Shown piece after piece: positions 58,019 to 64,000 of a DNA stretch of 64,000 nt. This DNA is from Aeoliella mucimassa (GTDB lineage: Bacteria > Planctomycetota > Planctomycetia > Pirellulales > Lacipirellulaceae): positions 5,766,001-5,830,000 of the forward strand of contig NZ_CP036278.1 in NCBI RefSeq assembly GCF_007748035.1. Reading direction: 5' to 3'. Numbering within the stretch: position 1 is the stretch's first letter; every line of letters begins with the position of its first letter. Position numbers and translations under genes: made by a program. The notes under the pieces are model-generated. The model was not told the DNA's origin, did no database searches, and was given only the letters and a program-made list of their open reading frames with translations.

Positions 58019-58471
58019 GTGTACTTAAGGCTATTTTCCGCCATTCGTGACGCCGTTGGCCTCATGCAATTCTCAATCGACCAGGATAGAGAGTTCGAAT
58101 TCGCAAAGTCTTTCGAGGCCGTGAAACCAGTCATCGTATGCGCGGCAGCTGAAGCTCCATACTTCGATGCGAGTTTACTTTCAGCCTGCATTGATCGGGA
58201 ATCGGCAGTCGCACATATGAATCGATGCATTAACCAAACCTCAATCACTAGATCCTCATGCAGTACAGAACAAATTACAGAGTTAATTCGTCCAGCTTAC
58301 GATTACATCGTTGAGCATCCAGGCTCATACGGTAAACAAATCGCAAAAGCCATTGGTGTCGAGTATTCGACTTTCACGCGGCACTACACAAAGCAACTTC
58401 GCCCATTTGGGCTTACGAACGTACCAGGCAAAGGATATTACATTAAGCGAGGGAGCGCGGAACCGCGCTAA
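58019..58471 (+). CDS. Hypothetical protein with C-terminal winged-helix-like domain
   Basis: This 150-residue frame starts with GTG; ATG 58064 (MQFSIDQDREFEFAKSF) is an alternative. Residues about 85-145 look like a winged HTH: ITELIRPAYDYIVEHPGSYG, KQIAKAIGVEYSTFTRHYTK, then a wing-like PGKGYYIKR. Possibly a regulator of the island; no family assigned. Confidence 0.5.
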   Translation: MYLRLFSAIRDAVGLMQFSIDQDREFEFAKSFEAVKPVIVCAAAEAPYFDASLLSACIDRESAVAHMNRCINQTSITRSSCSTEQITELIRPAYDYIVEHPGSYGKQIAKAIGVEYSTFTRHYTKQLRPFGLTNVPGKGYYIKRGSAEPR

Positions 58472-58516
58472 GTCGGCGCTTGTAGATATTCTTTCTGTGG
58501 AATTCATACTTGGGGC

Positions 58517-58729
58517 ATGAGCACTGCCCCGCATATTTCTGAGTCGGACCCACTCGCCCTGACCAAGGCGGAACTCGCCCGGGCGCTGGGAATTTCTGAA
58601 CGCCACCTGCACACGCTTGATAGCACGGGCCGACTCGGTCCGCGAGCGATCCGGCTCAACCGATCGGTCCGCTACGTGCGGTCGGAGGTCGAGGCCTGGC
58701 TGGCCGCTGGTGCGCCCCCCACGGAGTAG
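58517..58729 (+). CDS. AlpA/excisionase-like helix-turn-helix protein
   Basis: The 70-residue product is a single MerR-like HTH: LALTKAELARALGISERHLH, then TLDSTGRLGPRAIRLNRSVR and YVRSEVEAWLAAG, the usual pattern of AlpA and Xis-type proteins beside tyrosine integrases. It is likely to regulate or direct excision of the island. Confidence 0.78.
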   Translation: MSTAPHISESDPLALTKAELARALGISERHLHTLDSTGRLGPRAIRLNRSVRYVRSEVEAWLAAGAPPTE

Positions 58730-58793
58730 ATGGAACTATTGCGGCTGATCACCGCGATATTAACGAATGCTAACGGCAAATAAGGTAGGACCT

Positions 58794-59016
58794 TTGAGTA
58801 ATTGTATCCTTGATGCTGCCTTAGGCTATGCCGGTCGCGAGTGGTCGCTGGTGCCGATTCGAGCCGTTCGAAAAAAGCCAACCGTCCGGTGGAAGCAGTA
58901 TCAAAGCCAACCGCTGGCTATTCCTGCTGGTGGCCGAGAAGGTGCTGGCCCTGGTAGAGAAGGGGGACCGCCTGCGCCGTCGGGCTAGTCGTTTCCGGTA
59001 TCTGGGCGAGTTGTAA
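58794..59016 (+). pseudogene. Remnant of a primase-polymerase (prim-pol) type gene
   Basis: A TTG start with TAAGGTAGG upstream opens SNCILDAALGYAGREWSLVP, then IRAVRKKPTVRWKQYQSQP, like the N-terminus of prim-pol domains of plasmids and phages. The frame then loses coherence. A second frame from about 58901 gives RWLFLLVAEKVLALVEKGDR and ends RFRYLGEL, which resembles a native C-terminus. The two look like the ends of one gene with the middle deleted. Confidence 0.55.
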
Positions 59017-59118
59017 GGGGCACAAGTGATAGCGAAAACGGCAATCCGCCGAAAACCTGCTTCCGTGGACGTACCCGCTGGCGTATACTGGCCTGAATAC
59101 ACTTCAGGAGAACCAGCC

Positions 59119-59367
59119 ATGGCCAGCGAAACCGTCCGCATTAAACCCGAAACCCACGCCAAGCTGCGAGCGATTGCCGACGATACCGGGCAAACCATGC
59201 CCGAGATTCTGGAGCAAGCGGTCGAGCTACTACGGCGCAAGCGTCTGCTCGAAGCGACCGATCGAGACTACGCTGCGCTGCAGGGCGACAAGAAAGCCTG
59301 GAAGTCGGAACAAGCCGAGCGGGCCGCGTGGGATCGGACTTTGCAAGACGGTCTAGAAAAGGAGTGA
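59119..59367 (+). CDS. Antitoxin of a MazEF/PemIK-type pair
   Basis: From ATG 59119, with CAGGAG at 59105-59110, the 82-residue product begins MASETVRIKPETHAKLRAIA, then DDTGQTMPEILEQAVELLRR, a ribbon-helix-helix-like N-domain. The C-terminal half is charged and probably binds the toxin. It ends 2 bp before the toxin ATG, so translation is coupled. Such antitoxins usually autoregulate the operon. Confidence 0.8.
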   Translation: MASETVRIKPETHAKLRAIADDTGQTMPEILEQAVELLRRKRLLEATDRDYAALQGDKKAWKSEQAERAAWDRTLQDGLEKE

Positions 59368-59369
59368 CG

Positions 59370-59717
59370 ATGGCCAAGGCTGACCCAATGCGCGGCGAAG
59401 TATGGGACGTGGACCTGAACACAGGGGAGGGGCACGAGCAAGCTGGTAAACGACCGGCCGTTATTGTGTCGGCCGATACTCTCAACCGAGGGGCTGTTGG
59501 CCTGCTGGTGGTGGTGCCCCTGACCAAGCACGATAAGCAGATTGCCCTACACGTGAAGGTTTCCAAACCGGATGGCGGAGTAACGGTAGATAGCTACGCC
59601 ATGCCTGAGCATATCCGTAGCGTTTCCAGAGAGCGGTTAGTCCGACGGCGCGGCAAGTTGGACGTGACGACGTTGGCGCGGGTTATGGATCACGTGATGG
59701 TAGTTCTAGACGTATGA
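59370..59717 (+). CDS. MazF/PemK-family mRNA interferase toxin
   Basis: The 115-residue product has the MazF/PemK core: MRGEVWDVDLNTGEGHEQAG, KRPAVIVSADTLN, GLLVVVPLTKHDKQIALHV, SYAMPEHIRSVSRERLVRR (conserved catalytic Arg/Ser region). It cleaves RNA and may act to stabilise the island. RBS AGGAG at 59360-59364 lies inside the antitoxin gene. Confidence 0.88.
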   Translation: MAKADPMRGEVWDVDLNTGEGHEQAGKRPAVIVSADTLNRGAVGLLVVVPLTKHDKQIALHVKVSKPDGGVTVDSYAMPEHIRSVSRERLVRRRGKLDVTTLARVMDHVMVVLDV

Positions 59718-59737
59718 TCACTGAAAGGTAGAACCTA

Positions 59738-61030
59738 GTGGCGAGTATCTCGAAAGAACCGAACGGACGCCGAACCATTCAATTCATGGCAGGGGATGGC
59801 AAGCGTAGATCGATCCGCCTGGGTAAGGTCGCGCAGCGCGTCGCCGAGGGAATCAAATACCGTGTGGAGGTAATCAACTCCGCTGTTATCGCCAAGCAAG
59901 CCATCGATCCCGATACAGCCCGCTGGTTGGCTTCCATCGATGATAAACTCTACGCCAAGCTGGCGTCGGTCGGCTTGTGCCATTCAAGACTGACGGCCAA
60001 GCTGGGCGAGTTCCTGGACGAGTACGTCAACGGGCGTACCGACGTGAAGCAGTCCACCCGCGATCACCTAAACCGAGTGAAAGCCGACCTGACCGACTGT
60101 TTTGGTGCCGAGACTCCTCTGGCGGCATTCACCCGCGCCGATGGCGAGCGGTTCCGGGTGTGGCTGGTTGAAAAGAGAGTATCGAGCAACACGGTCCGCC
60201 GACGGTGCGGACGCGCTAAGCAGTTTTTCGCCCATGCGGTGGACCGGGAGGTCCTGGACCGCAATCCCTTTGCCGAAGTGAAGTCGGCAGTTCATGCGAA
60301 CAAGTCCCGCTACCACTTCGTGACCCGTGAGGACGCTGAAAAGGTGCTGGACGCCTGCCCCGACGCCGAGTGGCGGCTGATCTTCGCCCTATGCCGCTAC
60401 GCGGGCCTACGGTGCCCTTCGGAAGTGCTGGCGCTGAAGTGGGAGCACGTGAACTGGCAGCACGACCGCTTGACTGTGCCGAGCCCCAAGACAGATCACC
60501 ATGCGGGGGGCGATTGCCGGATTATTCCGATCTTCCCAGAACTGCACCCGTACCTGGAAGATGCCCAACGGCTGGCCCCGCGCACAGCGGAACATGTAAT
60601 CACCCGCAATCGGTCGGAGAACGCCAACCTTCGGACCCAGTTGCATCGGATTATCAAAGGTGCAGGCGTGAAGCCCTGGCCAAAGGTCTTTCAGAACCTG
60701 AGATCGACCCGCGAAACGGAGCTGACCGAGACGTTCCCCTTGCACGTGGTTTGCAGTTGGATCGGCAACAGCGAGCCGGTTGCTAGCAAGCACTACCTGC
60801 AAGTGACCGACGGCCACTTCGCCCAAGCCCTGGAGCCTGATCCTGAGGCGCTGCAAAATCCGGTGCAGCACGCGCCGGAAACGTTCGGAACTGCACCGCA
60901 TCCTGCAGCGCTCGAAAAAGAAAAACCCGGGAAACACTGCAATAATAGTGGTTCTCGGGTATTTGAAGCTCCCCCGGCAGGACTCGAACCTGCGACAAGG
61001 CGGTTAACAGCCGCCTGCTCTACCAACTGA
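59738..61030 (+). CDS. Tyrosine recombinase/integrase of the island
   Basis: The 430-residue product starts with GTG (MASISKEPNGRRTIQFMAGD), has a SAM-like core-binding domain (about 85-170) and the catalytic fold. Residues: Arg in RYAGLRCPSEVLALKW, the box II-like motif QNLRSTRETEL and the nucleophile Tyr in GNSEPVASKHYLQVTDGHF. The usual His of HxxR is replaced by Gln-Asn in FQNLRSTR. The C-terminus is translated from the antisense of tRNA-Asn (GLEPATRRLTAACSTN), so the gene overlaps tRNA-Asn by 62 bp and contains the att core. It acts on tRNA-Asn. Confidence 0.9.
   Translation: MASISKEPNGRRTIQFMAGDGKRRSIRLGKVAQRVAEGIKYRVEVINSAVIAKQAIDPDTARWLASIDDKLYAKLASVGLCHSRLTAKLGEFLDEYVNGRTDVKQSTRDHLNRVKADLTDCFGAETPLAAFTRADGERFRVWLVEKRVSSNTVRRRCGRAKQFFAHAVDREVLDRNPFAEVKSAVHANKSRYHFVTREDAEKVLDACPDAEWRLIFALCRYAGLRCPSEVLALKWEHVNWQHDRLTVPSPKTDHHAGGDCRIIPIFPELHPYLEDAQRLAPRTAEHVITRNRSENANLRTQLHRIIKGAGVKPWPKVFQNLRSTRETELTETFPLHVVCSWIGNSEPVASKHYLQVTDGHFAQALEPDPEALQNPVQHAPETFGTAPHPAALEKEKPGKHCNNSGSRVFEAPPAGLEPATRRLTAACSTN
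60914..60960 (-). terminator. Terminator of tRNA-Asn (island-derived)
   Basis: 60925-60938 pairs with 60947-60960, a 14-bp stem with one G-U pair and one mismatch around an 8-nt loop. On the minus strand it is followed by TTTTTCTTTTTC. It lies 9 bp after the tRNA 3' end and inside the integrase coding region. Confidence 0.8.
60967..60988. repeat. Right attachment site within tRNA-Asn
   Basis: This is the 22-bp sequence identical to 36045-36066. It covers the acceptor 3' strand and the T-arm of the intact tRNA-Asn and the 3' end of the integrase gene. Confidence 0.85.
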
Positions 61031-61041
61031 GCTACAGGGGA
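60969..61041 (-). tRNA. tRNA-Asn (GTT)
   Basis: The 73-nt cloverleaf reads: acceptor TCCCCTG/CGGGGGA (one G-T pair), D arm GCTCAGTTGGTAGAGC, anticodon arm GGCGG-CTGTTAA-CCGCC (anticodon GTT) and T arm GCAGGTTCGAGTCCTGC. The 3' end coincides with the integrase gene end and the att repeat. Confidence 0.96.
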
Positions 61042-61226
61042 ATAGTGGAAACCTCTATCTTATCGGCCGACTCGCAGGGGTTCAATAGGCTGTCGCCCCC
61101 GAAAACCGGGCCGTTTTTGTCGATTATGCCAGCAGCGGGTAGTCGCGCCAGGCTGAGATAGGGACCCGCGGCCGCTCCCGCAGGTTCACCCCAGGTACTC
61201 GGCTGCAATCGCTGGCGGCTGGTGGG

Positions 61227-61673
61227 CTAAACGTCGACCAGGTCGTCGGCTCCGGCACCGCGGATTTTCTCCATCACCACCTGGTTACCACAGCCGTTGT
61301 ACTCGACCGTGGTCATGTAGGCCTGGATGAGCATGACGCCCCGCCCGCCACAGGCCTCCAGATTCTCCGCATGGGTGCAGTCGGGCACCTTTTCGAGCTT
61401 GAAGCCGGGGCCTTCATCCTGCACTTTCAGCCAGAACCGCTCGGCACTTACCTTGCACTCGACCTGCACTTTTTTCGACTCGTCGTACTTATTGCCGTGG
61501 CGAATCGCGTTGGTTAGCGACTCTTCCAAGGCCATTTGCACGCCGAACAGCTCGTGATCGCTCCAACCCAGCTCGGTTAGCTTCGCGAGGATGGCTTCCA
61601 TTACCTCCAAGTGCGCATTCCGCTTGCTGGGTAGCGATCGTTCGATCGTCCAACTCCAGTTGTGTTGGGTCAT
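61227..61673 (-). CDS. RsbW-like anti-sigma factor / serine kinase
   Basis: The 148-residue HATPase protein has the N box (MALEESLTNAIRHGNKYD), the G1 box (VQDEGPGFKLEKV) and the G2 box (GGRGVMLIQAYM) typical of RsbW/SpoIIAB-type proteins that phosphorylate STAS antagonists and bind sigma factors. The central CECKVSAERFW is normal. It is downstream of the STAS gene 61803-62156 on the same strand, so the two probably form a partner-switching module. Confidence 0.88.
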   Translation of the reverse strand: MTQHNWSWTIERSLPSKRNAHLEVMEAILAKLTELGWSDHELFGVQMALEESLTNAIRHGNKYDESKKVQVECKVSAERFWLKVQDEGPGFKLEKVPDCTHAENLEACGGRGVMLIQAYMTTVEYNGCGNQVVMEKIRGAGADDLVDV

Positions 61674-61802
61674 GGCTCGCCTTCACGCTGATACCCGCCA
61701 GCTATCCGCAAGCTGAGGGGAGTGAGTAAATGAGTTTGGGCGGAGGGGCAAAAGGGTCGGTCGCTCGCGAGCCTTGCGATAACGCAACCGCCTTGCTGGC
61801 TT

Positions 61803-62156
61803 TTACAACACCGCTAGGGCGTCGGCCTCGTCATCTTTTATAGTAAACAGCTTGGTCAGCTTGGTGATAGCAAACACTTCGTAAATTTCTGGACGAATAT
61901 TCGTGAGAATCAATTCGCCCGAGTGCGAGCTCACCTTCTTTTCGAAGCTGATCAGCTTGCCCAACGCGGCACTGGAGAGAAACTCGACGTGCGAAAAATT
62001 AAGCACAAACTTGCGATGATCTTCGCGCTCGACCAGGTCGTAGAGCTCTTGCCCCAGTTCCTGGATTTCGTCTTCGTCGATAATCTTCGAGTCGGCAAAC
62101 GTAACGACGGTCACGCCGCCTGAATCGCTAACCTTGATTCGATTCTGTTGTGGCAT
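61803..62156 (-). CDS. STAS-domain anti-anti-sigma factor
   Basis: The 117-residue product has the STAS core: FVLNFSHVEFLSSAALGKLI, containing the Ser pair at the phosphorylation position, then SFEKKVSSHSGELILTNIRP and YEVFAITKLTKLFTIKDDE. Its neighbour on the same strand is the RsbW-like kinase, the expected partner. The second copy of the IS903-type element lies 48 bp before its start and may alter its promoter. Confidence 0.9.
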   Translation of the reverse strand: MPQQNRIKVSDSGGVTVVTFADSKIIDEDEIQELGQELYDLVEREDHRKFVLNFSHVEFLSSAALGKLISFEKKVSSHSGELILTNIRPEIYEVFAITKLTKLFTIKDDEADALAVL

Positions 62157-62204
62157 CAGCCGGGCCTTCAGGGGATCGAGATAGGGAAATCGCCAAATTC
62201 AAAG

Positions 62205-63239
62205 GGCCTTGTTGAACAATTAGTCACAAACCTCCGTAAAAACTAACGTGGAATGGAACCACGTACCTTTTTTACGGAGATCGAACATGGCTACGAAAGA
62301 AAAACGAACCTACAAAGTCACGAACTGGAAGGAGTATAACAAGTCGCTCATCGAGCGTGGAAACATCACTATTTGGTTTAGCGACGAGGCGTTGGAGAAC
62401 TGGGAACATCCTAACGACCAGACAAAAGTCGGTCGCCCTTTTGTCTTCAGCGATACGGCGATCGAGTGCTTGCTGACGATTCGCGAACTGCTGAAACTTC
62501 CCTATCGGCAGACTGAGGGATTCGGCCGCTCGCTGGTGGCGATGTTGGGCGTCGAGGCAGCGATTCCCAATTATTCTTCGCTCGCCAAGCGAGCCAGCAA
62601 GCTGAATGTTTCGCTCGATATCGCTAACAAGAGGGGCGACATCGATATCGTGGTGGATAGCACCGGCATGAAAGTGTTTGGCGAGGGCGAATGGAAGATG
62701 CGGACGCATGGCAAGTCGAAGCGGCGGACATGGCGGAAGCTGCATTTGTCGGTGAATCCTGACACCCGCGAGATTGTGGCGGAGATTTTGACCGAGAACA
62801 GTTGCCACGATGCCGATGCGGTTCCCGAAATGCTGGAGCAGGTGGAGCAGCCCGTAAAAAAGTTTCACGGCGACGGTAGTTACGACAAGTGGAAGGTTTA
62901 TGAAGGGCTGGAATCCGAAGGCATTGAGCCGGTGATTCCGCCGCAGCACAACGCCAAGATCAAACAACATGGCAACTCTGCGGAGGAGCCTTTGCCCCGG
63001 GACGAGGCAATTCGTCAGATTCGACGCAAGGGGCGTAGGAGTTGGAAAGAGGAAGTGGGCTATCATCGTAGAAGCTTGGCGGAAACGACCATGTACCGAG
63101 TGAAACAAAGCTTTGGGAGCCATCTCAAAAACCGAGTATTCGAAAACCAACAAACGGAAGCCCGCTTGCGCTGTAAAATCATCAATCAATTCACCCAACT
63201 CGGGCTTCCACAGTTCGAGTGGAGTTAGTCAACAAGGCC
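62205..63239 (+). mobile_element. IS5 family, IS903-type insertion sequence, copy 2 (1,035 bp)
   Basis: It has the same GGCCTTGTTGA ends as copy 1, in the opposite orientation, with a direct repeat ATTCAAAG at 62197-62204 and 63240-63247 (8 bp visible; 9 is usual for the group). It lies outside the island, upstream of the STAS gene. Confidence 0.92.
62287..63228 (+). CDS. IS5 family (IS903-type) transposase, copy 2
   Basis: The 313-residue protein is identical in translation to copy 1, with the same catalytic motifs (VVDSTGMKVFGEG, GDGSYDKWKV, AETTMYRVKQSFG). ATG 62287 follows CGGAGATCGAAC. Identity of the two copies points to recent movement between the island and the chromosome. Confidence 0.92.
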   Translation: MATKEKRTYKVTNWKEYNKSLIERGNITIWFSDEALENWEHPNDQTKVGRPFVFSDTAIECLLTIRELLKLPYRQTEGFGRSLVAMLGVEAAIPNYSSLAKRASKLNVSLDIANKRGDIDIVVDSTGMKVFGEGEWKMRTHGKSKRRTWRKLHLSVNPDTREIVAEILTENSCHDADAVPEMLEQVEQPVKKFHGDGSYDKWKVYEGLESEGIEPVIPPQHNAKIKQHGNSAEEPLPRDEAIRQIRRKGRRSWKEEVGYHRRSLAETTMYRVKQSFGSHLKNRVFENQQTEARLRCKIINQFTQLGLPQFEWS

Positions 63240-63488
63240 AATTCAAAGACTAAATCTAGCCAGCTTATCACTTAGTAACTGTAGAGAATCGTACCCAGTC
63301 GACCATGTGACTGCAAGTCACAGCGATTCCGGATAGCAACCTACTCAACCGCCAAATCGGCCCTACTGCGATAGGGGTATCCGCGGTAAACGGCCCTCCC
63401 CAATGGACACCGCGGGAACCTGCAGGAATATTAGAGGTTTGCCCAGGCGGTTCTGCCCTTTACGACATTTACTTCGCGGTGGCCTGCT

Positions 63489-64000
63489 ATGCTTACGACT
63501 CCCCAAGTTCAATCGATTAGCGAGCAACTTGCTCAGCTACTGTCCACCGTTTCGAGCGGGGCCTCAGGGGGCTCGCTCGTCGAGCAAGCCATCGCCCTCG
63601 CGCGGGAGTTGCAAAAGCGTTCGCACGATCTGCAGACCCCCGCCGAACGTCGCCAGCAGGTGGAGCTCGATCGCATGATCCAGAGCCCGCACGACAAAGC
63701 AACGCTCACGCAAATGACCGACCAGACTTTCCGGTCCCGTGAAGCGCAGCGTTCGGCCGACCAGTTCATTCATATTCTCGACGTGCAAGGCATCCCGCGA
63801 TTCTTCAGCCCGCTCGACCGCACGTTACTCCGCGGCTTCCAGTCGTTCGGGGCGTACCTGCCTGGGGTGGCGATGCCATTCGTCAAGGAGAAGATGCAAC
63901 AGGAGACAGCCAACGTTATCCTGCCGGCCGAGGAGGAGTTGCTCTCTTCACACCTCAAGCGTCGACGCACCGAAGGGGTGCGAATGAACGTGAACCACCT
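63489..64000 (+). CDS. putA: Bifunctional proline dehydrogenase / glutamate semialdehyde dehydrogenase, N-terminal part (partial)
   Basis: An open frame from ATG 63489 (MLTTPQVQSISEQLAQLLST) runs off the window end without a stop, about 170 residues. It contains MIQSPHDKATLTQMTDQTFR, then RSADQFIHILDVQGIPRFFS, and ends HLKRRRTEGVRMNVNHL, the typical approach to the proline dehydrogenase barrel in PutA-like and related proteins. It oxidises proline toward glutamate. The aldehyde dehydrogenase half would be beyond the window, so whether it is bifunctional cannot be seen. Confidence 0.85.
   Translation, partial: MLTTPQVQSISEQLAQLLSTVSSGASGGSLVEQAIALARELQKRSHDLQTPAERRQQVELDRMIQSPHDKATLTQMTDQTFRSREAQRSADQFIHILDVQGIPRFFSPLDRTLLRGFQSFGAYLPGVAMPFVKEKMQQETANVILPAEEELLSSHLKRRRTEGVRMNVNH

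Larger units (their letters stand above)
36045..60988. mobile_element. Genomic island integrated in tRNA-Asn, about 24.9 kb
   Basis: Boundaries are the 22-bp direct repeat of the tRNA-Asn 3' end at both edges. The intact tRNA lies at the right edge, its 3' end facing inward, with a tyrosine recombinase beside it. A displaced tRNA 3' end with its terminator lies at the left edge. Cargo: TPR protein, polymorphic-toxin array, AlpA-like HTH, primase remnant, MazEF-type pair and integrase. The interior also holds IS3- and IS903-type insertions and a tRNA-Lys fragment, so it is mosaic. Mobility today is uncertain. Confidence 0.78.

Noticed and set aside
53644-63239. A composite transposon formed by the two identical IS903-type copies
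   Set aside because: Each copy has its own different target duplication, so they inserted independently; the island edge also lies between them.

Overview
The window looks like a chromosomal segment of a Planctomycetota bacterium, probably order Pirellulales. This rests on several features typical of that group: PEP-CTERM proteins carrying dockerin-type EF-hand repeats, a DUF1559 pseudopilin-like protein, an N-terminal LEPRxLL-like motif on a giant surface protein, an M1 peptidase with HEAT repeats, and partner-switching (STAS/RsbW) regulators. The assignment is from gene content only.

Layout. 1-2.5 kb: a partial gene, folD, a prepilin-like gene, tRNA-Gly(CCC) and a mosaic intergenic repeat. 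2.7-5.3 kb: a Wzz-like chain-length-determinant gene cut by a 1,229-bp IS481-type element. 5.8-12.1 kb: a same-strand run of three PEP-CTERM envelope proteins and a DUF1559 protein, separated by hairpins. 12.2-22.6 kb: a TPR lipoprotein, a TPR-sulfotransferase, a fourth PEP-CTERM protein, DUF2177, a beta-propeller glycosidase-like protein and a large WD40 lipoprotein. 23.1-35.9 kb: mostly minus-strand housekeeping genes (MBL hydrolase, scpA, two Cys-rich secreted proteins, a lipoprotein, a frameshifted M1-HEAT aminopeptidase, tmk, a WYL regulator, a TolC-like protein), then STAS and plsC on the plus strand.

36.0-61.0 kb appears to be a 24.9-kb genomic island inserted in the 3' end of tRNA-Asn(GTT). 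A 22-bp direct repeat of the tRNA 3' end lies at 36045-36066 and 60967-60988. A tyrosine recombinase sits at the tRNA-proximal end, and both repeat copies are followed, in the tRNA direction, by their own terminator. The main cargo is a polymorphic-toxin locus. One gene of about 4,000 codons (56059 to 43016, minus strand) joins a LEPRxLL-like N-terminus, EF-hand repeats, a beta-helix, RTX repeats, a long YD/RHS region and an HNH-like tip. It is broken by an IS903-type element, and removing the IS with one 9-bp target duplication restores the frame exactly. Downstream come a small putative immunity gene, an orphan RHS core with a second HNH-like tip, a DUF2019-like putative immunity gene, an IS3-type element, a truncated third cassette and a TPR protein. 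The integrase end carries an AlpA-like HTH, a primase-polymerase remnant and a MazEF-type toxin-antitoxin pair.

61.2-64 kb: chromosomal flank with an RsbW-like kinase, a STAS protein, a second copy of the IS903-type element and the 5' end of a PutA-type proline dehydrogenase gene that runs off the window. The whole window has a heavy load of insertions and frame disruptions: two genes cut by ISs with traceable target duplications, at least two apparent frameshifts, and several decayed fragments.
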